Assembly: GCF_019303495.1 (NCBI RefSeq)
Contig: NZ_JAEVFI010000008.1
Coordinates: forward strand, 1 to 64,000
Origin: Streptomyces sp. JJ66
GTDB lineage: Bacteria; Actinomycetota; Actinomycetes; Streptomycetales; Streptomycetaceae
Direction of reading: 5' to 3'
Length of the DNA: 64,000 nucleotides
A model generated the notes under the pieces. That model made no database searches. It had not been told where the DNA came from and saw nothing but the letters and a program-made list of their open reading frames with translations. A program made the translations under genes and the position numbers. Shown here piece by piece: positions 50,505 to 59,912 of the stretch (position 1 is its first letter; every line of letters begins with the position of its first letter).

Positions 50505-51095
50505 ATGAGGACCGCGTCGCCTTTACCGTGGCATGTTCTGTTCGGCGAGGCACCGCCGCCAGAATTGCGCGGCTACCAGGGCAGCGTCGTGCAGGCCCCC
50601 CGGGGCAGCGCGCTGGAGGCCCTGCAGGCCATGCGGCAACACGGCGCCGGTGTCGGCGCGCTGCTGGTCTGCCTCGTGCACGAACTGGCCCATGTCCCCA
50701 TCGCGCCCGAGGACGGCCCCTGGCAGTGGCCGCCGCCCAGCGCGCTGTGCCGCCGCCGGATAACCCGGTGCAGCTCCGGGGACGGTAGTGCCCTGGACTA
50801 CCGGCCCTGCACCGCCCGCTTCTGGCTCCGCCCACCCGAGACTCCCGGCGTCCTGACGGACGGTCACGCCTTCTACGACACGCTGTGCCGCGTCCGTTCC
50901 CTGCGCCGGCGTTCCCCCCAGGCCCAGTTCCCAAGGCCCGCTCCGGTGCCGTTGCCCACCCCCGGCATTCCCTACGAAGACGTAAGTCCGCAAGAATCAC
51001 CCCACGGGCCACACCCGTCCCACGGGCCGGACCCGCAGCACCACCAGCACCACCCGCAGGATGTGGACGACCTGTACCACCGCTGGACGTCGTGA
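50505..51095 (+). CDS. Unknown protein with His/Pro-rich C-terminus and a TTA codon
   Basis: A 196-residue protein that I do not recognise. Residues ~8-140 look folded (WHVLFGEAPPPELRGYQG, GALLVCLVHELAHVPIAPEDGPWQW, then an unusual Cys-containing stretch with CRRRITRCSSGDGSALDYRPC); the last ~50 residues are Pro/His/Asp-rich with a cluster of paired His that may bind metal. Codon 7 is TTA (50523-50525), a rare bldA-dependent codon. The true start is uncertain because the frame is open to 50286 and the ribosome site is weak. It lies 40 bases before the HyuA-like gene and may open that operon. Confidence 0.6.
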   Translation: MRTASPLPWHVLFGEAPPPELRGYQGSVVQAPRGSALEALQAMRQHGAGVGALLVCLVHELAHVPIAPEDGPWQWPPPSALCRRRITRCSSGDGSALDYRPCTARFWLRPPETPGVLTDGHAFYDTLCRVRSLRRRSPQAQFPRPAPVPLPTPGIPYEDVSPQESPHGPHPSHGPDPQHHQHHPQDVDDLYHRWTS

Positions 51096-51135
51096 GGCGC
51101 GCTGCGCGCCGCCACGGCCCGTACGGAGGGAACGC

Positions 51136-52554
51136 ATGCGCATCGGGGTCCGGCTGGACGCCCGCGAGCTCCACGCCGCACTGCTGGACGGTGACCGCGT
51201 GCACGGCGCGGCCACCGCACCCGTCAGCGGTGCGGCGTTCCCGCATGCCGCGGCCGACCGGGCGCTGCGCGGGCTGATCGCCGCCGCGGCCGCGCCCGTC
51301 ACCTCCGTGACCTGGGACATCTCCGGCCGCCTCGCGGCAGCGCTCACCACCGCGACGAGCGAACGCTCAACCCACCTAGGTTCCACGAGGGGTGACGACG
51401 CGTCCGCGTGCGGTGAAGACCAGCAGGCGGCAGCCGCCGTGCGGCCGGTGGGAGCGCTGCGGCTCGTGCCCCGGCCGCCCGCCGTGCCGGCGGCGGGGGA
51501 CCACCCGGCGCCCCTGGTGCGCGCGCTGGTCGCCGGCCGCGGCAGCGCACCCGGCGGCCACGACCTGTTCGGCACCGAACTGGCCCCGCTGGACCGGGCA
51601 GCAGTGCTGCGCCGTGCCGAGACCATGACGCGGGCCGGGCTGACCACGGTGGCCGTCACCGCCACCGGCGCCACCGCCCGCCCCGACCACGAACTGGAGG
51701 CCGCGGCGGCCATCCTCGACCGCTTCCCCCGGCTGCGGCTGTGCCTGTCCCACGAGACCGGCGGCCTCGGCCTGCTGGAACGCGAGGCCACCACCGTCAT
51801 CAACGCGGCCCTGCTCGACCCCGCCGAGGCGCTGATATCCGGCGGTGAGCAGACCACGAAGGCGCTGCCCGGCGCGCCCGCCTGCTGGTTCGCCACCTCA
51901 GACGGCGGCCGGGTCTCCGGCCGCCGCCTCAGCTGGCTGCCCGTGCTGGGACTCGCGGCCAGCGGGGCCGCCGCCCTCACCGCCGCCGCCCGGCTGGCGG
52001 GCACCCCTGACGCCCTGGTGCTGCTCATCGCGGGCGGAGCGCTCACCGTGGGCCAGGTCCGCGAGGGGCTGCCGCACGTGGAGGCCGACCTGCCCGGCGT
52101 CGAGGGCGTCCGCATCGCCGCGCCCCAGCCGGTGCTCAGCACCGCGCCCGCCCGCTGTGGCGGCACCGCGCTGCTGGCCGCGCGCAGCCGCCACACCGCC
52201 GACGTCATCGCCGTACAGGACGAGGCACAGGCCCGCGTGGCGGAGGACTTCCTGCGCCTGACACATGGCCAGGCCCGGTTGCTGCGCCCCGACGCCGACC
52301 TGGCCGCCGCCGGTGCCGCCTGCACCGAACCGGGCGCCTGGCTCGATCTGCTGGTGCCCGTCGGTACCGGACAGACGCTCCCGGAGGTGCAACTCCAGGC
52401 CGAACAGCGGGCGCTGGACCTGGTGGCCGCGCACGGCGCCGAGCCCGGCTCCGCCCGCATCGTGCGCTCCTCGGCCACGGCCGTCGGCTACCTGCTCATC
52501 TACCGGCTGCAGATCCGGGCGGTCAGCACCCCGGTGCCGGGGGCCGCCCCATGA
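51136..52554 (+). CDS. Degenerate hydantoinase/oxoprolinase A-like protein
   Basis: A 472-residue protein that keeps the middle of the hydantoinase/oxoprolinase N-terminal fold (FGTELAPLDRAAVLRRAETMTRAGLTTVAVTATGA; LCLSHETGGLGLLEREATTVINAALL) but has lost the N-terminal phosphate motif DIGGTFTD (here VRLDARELHAALLD) and the second GGTTTD block. ATP-dependent activity is therefore doubtful; it may be structural or use different chemistry. GGAGG precedes the ATG. It overlaps the DUF917 gene by ATGA and is probably its functional partner. Confidence 0.75.
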   Translation: MRIGVRLDARELHAALLDGDRVHGAATAPVSGAAFPHAAADRALRGLIAAAAAPVTSVTWDISGRLAAALTTATSERSTHLGSTRGDDASACGEDQQAAAAVRPVGALRLVPRPPAVPAAGDHPAPLVRALVAGRGSAPGGHDLFGTELAPLDRAAVLRRAETMTRAGLTTVAVTATGATARPDHELEAAAAILDRFPRLRLCLSHETGGLGLLEREATTVINAALLDPAEALISGGEQTTKALPGAPACWFATSDGGRVSGRRLSWLPVLGLAASGAAALTAAARLAGTPDALVLLIAGGALTVGQVREGLPHVEADLPGVEGVRIAAPQPVLSTAPARCGGTALLAARSRHTADVIAVQDEAQARVAEDFLRLTHGQARLLRPDADLAAAGAACTEPGAWLDLLVPVGTGQTLPEVQLQAEQRALDLVAAHGAEPGSARIVRSSATAVGYLLIYRLQIRAVSTPVPGAAP

Positions 52555-53657
52555 CGGCCCCCGGCCCCCTGCGGCACATCGCCGCCCGCGACGTGCCAGT
52601 CCTCGTCGCGGGGAACGAACTGCTCAGCTCCGGCCGCGGCGCCGGCGGTCTGGACGGGCTGGCCCTGTGCGTCGAAGCGCTGCTGGACCGCCACGGCCCG
52701 GTGCCGCTGATGCCGCTGGACGGGTTGTCACCCGACGCCCGCTGCGCCGCCGTCGGCGCCGTCGGCGGCTTCGCACCGCTGATGGAACTGCCCTTTGGCG
52801 GAGACGAGTTCGCCACCGCCGTGCGCGTGCTGGAGGACCGCACCGGGCACCCGCTGGACGCCGTCGTCGCGCTCAACTCCGCAGGCCCCAACGCGCTCGT
52901 GCCCATCGCGGCCGCCGCCGCACTCGGGCTCCCCCTGGTGGACGGCGACGGCATGGGCCGCATCCTGCCACTCATCCACCAGACCACCTACGCCCTGGCC
53001 GGACTGCCCGTCACCCCGTTGGCCGCCGTCAGCGCCGCCGGGGACAGCGTAGTGCTGACCAGCTCCACCGCCCGGGCCGAACGTCTCCTGCGCGGCCTCG
53101 TCGACGCCGCCGGCGGTCTGATGACGTGTGCCATGTACCCCGCGACGGCGGGCCAGCTGCGGCACGCGGCGATCCGCGGGTCCACCAGCCGCATCATGCG
53201 CATGGGCGAGCTGCTCACCACGCAGCCCCGCCACCCGGCCGTGCTGGCCGGGCTCAGCCGCACCGTGGGCGCCCGGCTGCTGGCCAGCGGCCGCGTCGTC
53301 GCCCTGGACCTGCCCAGCCCCACCGCCTCCGCGCAGCAGTACCCTTCGATGCCGACCAGCATCGTGGTCTCCGACCCCGCCGCGGATGGCCCCGTGGTAC
53401 GCCTGGAGGCGCAGAACGAAATCCTGCTGGCGCTGATCGACGGTGCCGTGGTCGCCGCCGTACCGGACGTGGTGTGCCTGCTGGACCGGCAGGCTCTGCG
53501 GCCGGTCGGCGTGGAGGGCGTCGCCGTAGGAGACCACGTGGACGTGCTGGTCATCCCGGCCGCACCGATGTGGCACAGCGCCGCCGGGCTCGCCCTGGCC
53601 GGGCCGCGGGCGTTCGGGTTCCCGGTACGCCACCCCGACGAGGAAGGCAGTCGATGA
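52551..53657 (+). CDS. DUF917 family protein
   Basis: A 368-residue protein of the DUF917 family, which includes S-methylthiohydantoin desulfurase and is usually encoded with hydantoinase/oxoprolinase genes. Recognisable segments are the Gly-rich N-terminus (LVAGNELLSSGRGAGG), NSAGPNALVPIAAAAALGLPLVDGDGMGR, MPTSIVVSDP and CLLDRQALRPVGVEGVAVGDHVDVLVIPAAPMW. Probably cytoplasmic; substrate unknown. ATGA overlaps at both ends tie it to the flanking genes. Confidence 0.85.
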   Translation: MTAPGPLRHIAARDVPVLVAGNELLSSGRGAGGLDGLALCVEALLDRHGPVPLMPLDGLSPDARCAAVGAVGGFAPLMELPFGGDEFATAVRVLEDRTGHPLDAVVALNSAGPNALVPIAAAAALGLPLVDGDGMGRILPLIHQTTYALAGLPVTPLAAVSAAGDSVVLTSSTARAERLLRGLVDAAGGLMTCAMYPATAGQLRHAAIRGSTSRIMRMGELLTTQPRHPAVLAGLSRTVGARLLASGRVVALDLPSPTASAQQYPSMPTSIVVSDPAADGPVVRLEAQNEILLALIDGAVVAAVPDVVCLLDRQALRPVGVEGVAVGDHVDVLVIPAAPMWHSAAGLALAGPRAFGFPVRHPDEEGSR

Positions 53658-55240
53658 GCCGCAGCCGGCCCTCCGGTGCGCTGACCGTGGCCGAACTGGT
53701 GCGCTTTGGCCCGCTCAGCGGTGCCCGCACCTGTGCCGAGGACCACCTGGACCGTCCGGTCACCGGTGTCAGCCTCGTCTCCGATCTCGACCAGGCCCGC
53801 CGCTGCGCCCCGCAGACGGCCATGGTGCTCCACCCGGTCGCCGCCCAGGGCAGCTGGGCGCTGGAGGCCGCTCTGCGGTTCGCCTGGGAACGCAACGCCT
53901 CCTGCGTGGTGGCGCCGGTGGCCGTCCCCATCACCGGGTCCACGCCGCAGCTCGCCGAACGGCTGCGGATGCCGCTGCTGTCGGTGGCCGATCCGCCCCG
54001 GCTCGCACTGGACCTGGCCGTCGCCATCGCCGACACCGACGCCGCCCGCGACCGGCTCATCGCCCGCTGCGCCGTCCTGTTCGGCGAACGCTCCAGCCTG
54101 CGCGGCATCGTCGGCGTCCTCAACGCGGAAGTACCCGGGGCGGTGGCCGCGCTGCGCACCCATGACGGCTACCTGCTCGCCGGACGGGCCGCCGCCGGAC
54201 GCCCGCACGACGCGGCCCCCGCCGAGGGCCGCCGCGTCACCGTGCCGGTGCCGGGCCCCGACGGGCGGCCGTGGGCGGTGCTCGTGGCCCAGCTCGGCGA
54301 GTCCGCCCCCGCCTGGGCCGAGACCGTCACGACCATCCTCGAACTCGCCCGCGCCCCCCTCACCGCGGCCGGCGCCGGGCTGCGGCTGTCCCTGTCCCAC
54401 CAGGCCGGGCGGGACCGGCTGCTGCTGGAGACCCTGCTGCGCGGCGACACCAGCCCGCCGCGGGAACACCCCTGGCCCGACGACGCCGGGCAGCCCGAAC
54501 CCCACGCCCCGGACGGCTCCGAGGAAGCGGACGGCGGCGGACTGCCCGCCGAACAGCTCGCCCGCGAGGCGGGCTGGCCCGTGGACGGACGGCATGTGGC
54601 CGTGCGGCTCCGTCCCGCCCGCCCCGGCACCGCCGACCTCGACGGCGTCGCTCCCGGCGTCATCGCCGCCTGGCAGAGCGGCCGCTTCACCGCCCCGCTC
54701 GTGGCCGGACGCGACGGCTGGACCACCTGGTTCACCGGCAGCGACGCCGAGCACGTCGTCCGCCTGGTGCGGCGCAGGCTCGCCCAGGCCCGCATCCCGC
54801 TGCCGCTGAGCGCGGGCGTCGGCGAAGTGGGCGAAGGCGTGGAGGGGTTGCGCCGTTCCGTGCGCGAGGCCGCGCTCGCCGCGACGGCCGCCGGTCACCT
54901 CGGCCCCGGCACCGTCGAGCGGTACGGCAGCCTCGGACCGCGCGCGGTGCTGGCCGCGCTGCCGGTCACCGAGGTCGCCGCCGCCGCGCGCACCCTGCTC
55001 GCGCCGCTGCTGGACGACGCCAAGTCCGGCGTGCTGCTGGCCACGCTCGCCGCGTTCCTGGACTGCGCCGGGTCCACCGGGGCCGCCGCCGCGCGCCTGG
55101 GCGTGCACCGCAACACGGTGCTGGGCCGGCTGGAGCGCGTCCGGGCCCGGGGCGTGGACCCGGACGCGCCCGACCACCGGCTAGCCCTGCACCTGGCCTG
55201 CCACGCCCTGCTCAGCACCGGCGAAAGGGGCACCGGCTGA
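53654..55240 (+). CDS. PucR family transcriptional regulator
   Basis: A 528-residue regulator. Residues ~10-125 are the PucR-type N-terminal domain (LTVAELVRFGPLSGARTCAEDHLDRPVTGVSLVSDL), the middle (~340-420) is a GGDEF-like/CdaR linker, and the C-terminus holds the PucR helix-turn-helix (FLDCAGSTGAAAARLGVHRNTVLGRLERV). Such proteins control purine, hydantoin and amino-acid derivative catabolism, which fits its place in the hydantoinase locus. ATG overlaps the DUF917 stop. Its last 60 bases overlap the 3' end of the convergent hyuB gene. Confidence 0.92.
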   Translation: MSRSRPSGALTVAELVRFGPLSGARTCAEDHLDRPVTGVSLVSDLDQARRCAPQTAMVLHPVAAQGSWALEAALRFAWERNASCVVAPVAVPITGSTPQLAERLRMPLLSVADPPRLALDLAVAIADTDAARDRLIARCAVLFGERSSLRGIVGVLNAEVPGAVAALRTHDGYLLAGRAAAGRPHDAAPAEGRRVTVPVPGPDGRPWAVLVAQLGESAPAWAETVTTILELARAPLTAAGAGLRLSLSHQAGRDRLLLETLLRGDTSPPREHPWPDDAGQPEPHAPDGSEEADGGGLPAEQLAREAGWPVDGRHVAVRLRPARPGTADLDGVAPGVIAAWQSGRFTAPLVAGRDGWTTWFTGSDAEHVVRLVRRRLAQARIPLPLSAGVGEVGEGVEGLRRSVREAALAATAAGHLGPGTVERYGSLGPRAVLAALPVTEVAAAARTLLAPLLDDAKSGVLLATLAAFLDCAGSTGAAAARLGVHRNTVLGRLERVRARGVDPDAPDHRLALHLACHALLSTGERGTG

Positions 55241-56947
55241 CGCGCCGTAGACCTCGGCCGCACGGGCCGCCGAGACCTGGCCGTCCAGCACGTCCGCCCG
55301 CACCGCACCGGGGTCGCGCTCGGCCGCGTCGCCGTACCCGCCGCCGCCCCCGGTCAGGCAGCGCACCACGTCACCGGCGCGCAGCCGCACGCCGTTGCAC
55401 TTCAGCAGCCGCCGTTCGTCCGGCCCCCCGGGGTTGATGATGACCTTTGGCGGCACCGCGTCCTGACCCCCCGCCAGGCCCCACGCCGGGGTCACCGAGC
55501 GCTCGAACCACAGCGACACCGTGCAGTCGGCCAGCGCCCGGTACTCGCGCACCACCCCGTTGCCGCCGCGCCAGCGCCCGGCGCCGCCGGAGTCCGGGCG
55601 GATGCCGTAGTGCGTGACCCGCAGCGGATAGCGGGCCTCGAACACCTCCACCGGCAGGTCCTTCAGCGAGCCGTTGACGTTGTTGATCAACGCGTCCTGC
55701 CCGTCCGAGCCCCGCCAGGCGCCCCAGCCGCCGAGCGTGGCCTCCAGGCTGACGTAGGGCCGGGCCACCCGCGGATCGGTGCCCGCGAACGTCACCACCA
55801 TCGAGTCGCCGTGGCTGGCCGCCGCCACCCGGTCGGGCAGCGCGGGCGCCAGCGCCTTGGCCACCAGGTCGATCAGCAGCCCCAGGTGCGAGAAGTACCA
55901 CTGGCACGCGGCCGGGGGCTGGGCGCCGAACACCGACCCCTCGCGCACCCGCACCTCAAGCGGCCGGAACGAACCGCCGTTGCCGGGCACCTCCGGGCTT
56001 ACCAGCAGTTTGTAACCCACCCGGCACGCCGAGACCGCCTGGGCCACCCCGCAGTTGACCGGGCCGGTGGTCTGGTCGGCGGACTCGGTGATGTCGAAGG
56101 TGAGCTGCGAGCCCGCGACGGTGATGCGCAGCCGGACCGGGACCGGCGTGTCCAGGTCGATGCCGTCGTTGTCCAGAAAGCCCTCGGCCGCGTACTCGCC
56201 GTCCGGGATGGCGGCGATCACCTCGCGCTCCAGCGCCTCGGTCTGCCGGAAGATCTCATCGCGCGCCGCGCGCAGCGTCGCCAGGCCGAAGCGGTCAACG
56301 ATCTCCGCCAGCCGCCGCTGGCCCATGCGGATCGTGGCGATCATGGCGTTCATGTCGCCGGTGGTCGGATAGGGGAAACGCACATTGGTGGCGATCGTGT
56401 CGATCACCCCGGGCACGTCCTCGCCCGCCTCGACGAGTTTCTGCGGACCCATGCGCAGGCCCTCCTGGAAGATGTTCACCGAGTCCGTCGACCCGCCGGG
56501 GTCCTTGGAGCCGACGTCGATCCAGTGCGCGCGGGTGGCGGTGAACCCGGCCAGCTCGCCCCCGGTGAACACCGGGCCGAAGATGGTGACGTCGTTCAGG
56601 TGCGTCCCGCCGAGGTAACTGTCGTTGAGAATCCACACGTCGCCCGGCTGCCAGCACTGGCGGCCGAACCGTTCCTCGGTGGCCTTCGTGCAGCTCTCCA
56701 GGTTCCCCAGGAAGATCGGCAGCCCGGCCGACTGCCCGAGCACCTGGTGCTCGTCGTCCAGCAGCGCCACCACACAGTCGCCGCACTCGTAGATGACCGG
56801 CGTGTAGGCCGAGCGCATGAGCGTGGCGTTCATGTCGTCGGCCGCCGAGATCACCGCGTTGCGGACGATCTCCACGGTGACCGGGTCCACCGTCGTCTCC
56901 GCCGCTGTGACCGTGCCGCTGGCCGGGCTGTTCACCGCGCTGTTCAT
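55181..56947 (-). CDS. hyuB: Hydantoinase/oxoprolinase B subunit family protein
   Basis: A 588-residue HyuB-type subunit. [34 protein letters not shown] is the classic N-terminus, followed by [57 protein letters not shown] and [29 protein letters not shown], ending [14 protein letters not shown] ([16 protein letters not shown]). With HyuA it should hydrolyse a cyclic amide (N-methylhydantoin, 5-oxoproline or similar) using ATP. It is coupled to hyuA by an ATGA overlap and overlaps the pucR gene at its 3' end. Confidence 0.94.
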   Translation of the reverse strand: MNSAVNSPASGTVTAAETTVDPVTVEIVRNAVISAADDMNATLMRSAYTPVIYECGDCVVALLDDEHQVLGQSAGLPIFLGNLESCTKATEERFGRQCWQPGDVWILNDSYLGGTHLNDVTIFGPVFTGGELAGFTATRAHWIDVGSKDPGGSTDSVNIFQEGLRMGPQKLVEAGEDVPGVIDTIATNVRFPYPTTGDMNAMIATIRMGQRRLAEIVDRFGLATLRAARDEIFRQTEALEREVIAAIPDGEYAAEGFLDNDGIDLDTPVPVRLRITVAGSQLTFDITESADQTTGPVNCGVAQAVSACRVGYKLLVSPEVPGNGGSFRPLEVRVREGSVFGAQPPAACQWYFSHLGLLIDLVAKALAPALPDRVAAASHGDSMVVTFAGTDPRVARPYVSLEATLGGWGAWRGSDGQDALINNVNGSLKDLPVEVFEARYPLRVTHYGIRPDSGGAGRWRGGNGVVREYRALADCTVSLWFERSVTPAWGLAGGQDAVPPKVIINPGGPDERRLLKCNGVRLRAGDVVRCLTGGGGGYGDAAERDPGAVRADVLDGQVSAARAAEVYGASAGAPFAGAEQGVAGQVQG

Positions 56948-58992
56948 GGGGCCTCCCTGCGGACGAGGAGCGAACCGAAGGCGTCCATCTCGACGCCGTA
57001 ACTGGGGGGTACGACGGTCGTGGCCGTCGGTTCGGTGATCACGGCCGGTCCGGCGAACGCGTGCCCTGCGCGCAGGTCCTCGCGCGCGACGACCACCGTC
57101 TCCCGTTCCGCGCCGCCGAAGACCACGCGGCGCCGCCGCGCCGGGAACTGGGGGCCGCCGGCCGGTTCCAGCGGCTTGGGGGCCGCGCGCCCCAGGTCGC
57201 CCAGCGCGGTCACCCGCAGCGTGGTGAACTCAACCGGCGCGCCCGGGTTGGCGTGCCCGTACCGCTCGCGGTGCAGCGCGGCGAACCGCTCGGCGACGAC
57301 ATGCCGGAAGTCCGCGCGTGCCGGTTCGTCCGGGCTTTCCAGCGGCACCGTGAGGGTGTACTCCTGCGCGGCGTACCGGATGTCCAGCGCCGCCTCGGCC
57401 CGCCGGTCGGCGGGCGGCACGCCCTCGCTGTCCAGCGAGCGCAGCGCCTGCCCGGCCGCGCGGGTCAGGCGGGCTGCGAGCTCGGCGCCGTCCAGGTCGG
57501 CGTCCAGCCGGAAGTACGGCTCGGCGAAGTCGCGCCGGATCTGGGTCTGGAGCATGCCCCACGCCGACAGGGCCCCGGGGAAGCGCGGCACGACGACCTC
57601 TTCGATGCCCAGCTCCCGGGCGAGGAAGACGCTGTGCATCGGCCCGGCGCCGCCGAACGCCACCAGAGAGAAACGATTCGGCTCGATGCCCCGGGAGACG
57701 GTGATCGTGCGGATCGCCTGCGCCATCTTGGCGTTGGCTACGTCACACACACCCTCCGCCATGGCTCGCGCCGACAGCCCGAGCCCTTCCCCGAGCGTTC
57801 CCAGCGCCGCGCGGGCCCGGTCGGCGTCCAGCGGGAGCCGTCCTCCGGCGAAGGCGTCGGCGTCCAGCCGGCCCAGCACCAGATTGGCGTCGGTGACCGT
57901 CGGCTCGGTGCCGCCCCGGCCGTAGCAGACCGGGCCGGGGTCCGCGCCCGCCGAGCGCGGCCCCACGCGCAGACCTCCGGCCCGCGCGTACGCCACCGAG
58001 CCGCCGCCCGCGCCGATCGTGTGGAGGTCCACCACGCTCATCAGCACCGGCAGGCCCTCCAGCCGGGCCTCGGCCGCCACGTCCGGCTCGCCGTCCACCA
58101 CCAGCGAGACATCGAAGGACGTGCCGCCCATGTCCACGCAGATCAGGTTCGGCCGCCCCAGGGCCCGGGCCAGTGCCACCCCGCCCATCGTGCCGCCCAC
58201 CGGTCCGGACAGCAGCGTCTGCAACGGCCGTCTGCGCGCCGTCTGCGCGGTGATGACGCCGCCGGAGGACTGCATCACGTGCAGCGGAGCCCGCGCCGTG
58301 GCCGGGCGCTCGGCCAGCGTGGCGGTCAGCCCGGTCAGGTAGCGTTGCACCACCGGACCGATGTAGGCCTCCAGCACCGCCGAGGAGGTGCGCTCGTACT
58401 CGCGCCACTCGTTGGCCGCCTCGTGCGACAGGGAGATGGACACTTCCTCGCCCAGCTCCCGCACCAGCAGCTCCCGGGTGCGCAGTTCGTGCGCGGGATT
58501 GGCGTGGCTGAACAGGTAACCCACCGCGACGGCGGTGAACCCCTCGGCGCGGAACCGCTCGGCGGCCTTGCGCACCGCGGCCTCGTCCAGCGGCTCGATC
58601 TCCGCCCCGCCGGCGTCCAGCCGCCCGCCCACCGCGACGATGTCCCGCAGCGGCACCAGCGGTTCGGGCTTGCGGTAATGCAGGTCGTACAGCCGCTCCC
58701 GCGGGCCGCGCGCGATGTGGTAGGTGTCGGCGGCAGCGGCACTGGCCAGCAACAGCACGCGGGCACCACGGCGTTGCAGCAGCGCGTTGAGCCCCTGCGT
58801 CGTGCCGTGCACCAGGAAGCCGACCTCGTCACCGGGGCCGACGACCGACTCCAGCGCCGCGAGCACGCCCCGCGTCAGGTCCCCGGGCGTGGTCGCCGCC
58901 TTGCCCGCGCGGTAATCGCCCGTCGCCTCGTCATAGGCCACGACATCGGTGAACGTACCCCCGATGTCCATCGCCACCCGTAAGTCCCGCAT
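56944..58992 (-). CDS. hyuA: Hydantoinase/oxoprolinase A subunit family protein, TTA codon at position 4
   Basis: A 682-residue HyuA-type subunit with intact ATP-binding motifs: VAMDIGGTFTDVVAYDEATGDYRAGKAATTPGD (residues ~6-38), VHGTTQGLNALLQRRGARVLLLA, ICVDMGGTSFDVSLVVDGEPD and VDLHTIGAGGGSVAYA. It pairs with HyuB. The ATG at 58992 has GGGAGGAG 5-12 bases upstream. Codon 4 is TTA (58983-58981), so translation should depend on the bldA tRNA and the locus may be limited to late growth in a Streptomyces host. Confidence 0.95.
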   Translation of the reverse strand: MRDLRVAMDIGGTFTDVVAYDEATGDYRAGKAATTPGDLTRGVLAALESVVGPGDEVGFLVHGTTQGLNALLQRRGARVLLLASAAAADTYHIARGPRERLYDLHYRKPEPLVPLRDIVAVGGRLDAGGAEIEPLDEAAVRKAAERFRAEGFTAVAVGYLFSHANPAHELRTRELLVRELGEEVSISLSHEAANEWREYERTSSAVLEAYIGPVVQRYLTGLTATLAERPATARAPLHVMQSSGGVITAQTARRRPLQTLLSGPVGGTMGGVALARALGRPNLICVDMGGTSFDVSLVVDGEPDVAAEARLEGLPVLMSVVDLHTIGAGGGSVAYARAGGLRVGPRSAGADPGPVCYGRGGTEPTVTDANLVLGRLDADAFAGGRLPLDADRARAALGTLGEGLGLSARAMAEGVCDVANAKMAQAIRTITVSRGIEPNRFSLVAFGGAGPMHSVFLARELGIEEVVVPRFPGALSAWGMLQTQIRRDFAEPYFRLDADLDGAELAARLTRAAGQALRSLDSEGVPPADRRAEAALDIRYAAQEYTLTVPLESPDEPARADFRHVVAERFAALHRERYGHANPGAPVEFTTLRVTALGDLGRAAPKPLEPAGGPQFPARRRRVVFGGAERETVVVAREDLRAGHAFAGPAVITEPTATTVVPPSYGVEMDAFGSLLVRREAP

Positions 58993-59333
58993 GCCCGCTC
59001 CTCCCTCGGTGTGCTGGCGCCCAGGCTACGCGGGCACCGGCGGGCGGCGGGCCGCACACGGCCGGTTCCGGCCTTCCGGGCGCACCCGGCGGTGTCGGGT
59101 CCGGCGTCACCCGTGTGGCGTCGGCGCGCTCCGGTACCGGTCCGGGACGGCCCCCAGGCGTCCGCGCAGGGGGGCGGGCCCGCGCCGTGGGACCGGGTGG
59201 GCTGACCGGCGTCACACCCGGCCCACGCGCCCGGCGCCGCACGGATCACGCCGACGGCTCACGGCGGGGGCCTCATCCGCACTACGCTTGACCCACCCAC
59301 GGACCCGACTCGCATCAGCCGACGGAGCACGCC
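58993..59333. other. Divergent intergenic region between hyuA and the ImmA/IrrE gene
   Basis: 341 bases, no gene. On the minus strand TAGCCT lies about 26 bases before the hyuA start; on the plus strand TACGCT is about 50 bases before the ATG at 59334. Neither has an obvious -35. No GTGCAC array or long palindrome occurs here. Confidence 0.4.
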
Positions 59334-59909
59334 ATGGATGCCGGAACCTCCCGCAGGCACGAACGGCGGCGGGGACGTCACTTACGACAGCTGCGCCGGG
59401 ACTGCGCGCGGACGCTCGACGCCCTGCGCATCGGCGGCGCCGACGACATCTTCGCCCTGTGCGCCGCCGTGGGCCAGCGGCGCGCCCGGCCGGTGCGCCT
59501 GGCGCCGGTCGATCTGCGAGCTACCGGCGTCTACGGCCTGTGGCTCGCCACCCACACCGAGGACGTCGTGCTCTACGAAGCCCGCACCAGCCGCCTGCAC
59601 CAGGAGCACATCGTCGCCCACGAACTCGCCCACATCCTGTGCGACCACCACCGTGACGGCGGCTTAGAAGACGCCGCCGTCCGCCTGCTGTTCCCCCACC
59701 TCGACCCGGCCACCGTGCGGGGAATGCTGGGCCGCTGCGGCTACCTGGACGCCGAGGAGCAAGAGGCGGAACTGATGGCCTCACTGCTGCTGCCCCGCGT
59801 CCAGCGCCGGTCCGCCGAGGCGATGTGGGCACCGCCGCACGACGCCGCGCGCACCCTCGCCCGCATCGAGAGCGTCATCGGCCAGAACCCGGCGACGGAC
59901 CGCTCCTGA
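59334..59909 (+). CDS. ImmA/IrrE-type metallopeptidase-like protein with a TTA codon
   Basis: A 191-residue protein with the zinc-protease motif HELAHILCDHH (HExxH, ~residue 101) and a downstream acidic region (EEQEAELMASLLLP) that completes the ImmA/IrrE (COG2856) pattern. The N-terminus is Arg-rich. In Streptomyces such genes are often labelled toxin and occur next to MAB_1171c-type genes, as here. Codon 111 is TTA (59664-59666), implying bldA dependence. No adjacent XRE-type DNA-binding partner is present. The next ORF begins 3 bases after its stop. Confidence 0.82.
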   Translation: MDAGTSRRHERRRGRHLRQLRRDCARTLDALRIGGADDIFALCAAVGQRRARPVRLAPVDLRATGVYGLWLATHTEDVVLYEARTSRLHQEHIVAHELAHILCDHHRDGGLEDAAVRLLFPHLDPATVRGMLGRCGYLDAEEQEAELMASLLLPRVQRRSAEAMWAPPHDAARTLARIESVIGQNPATDRS

Positions 59910-59912
59910 GCC

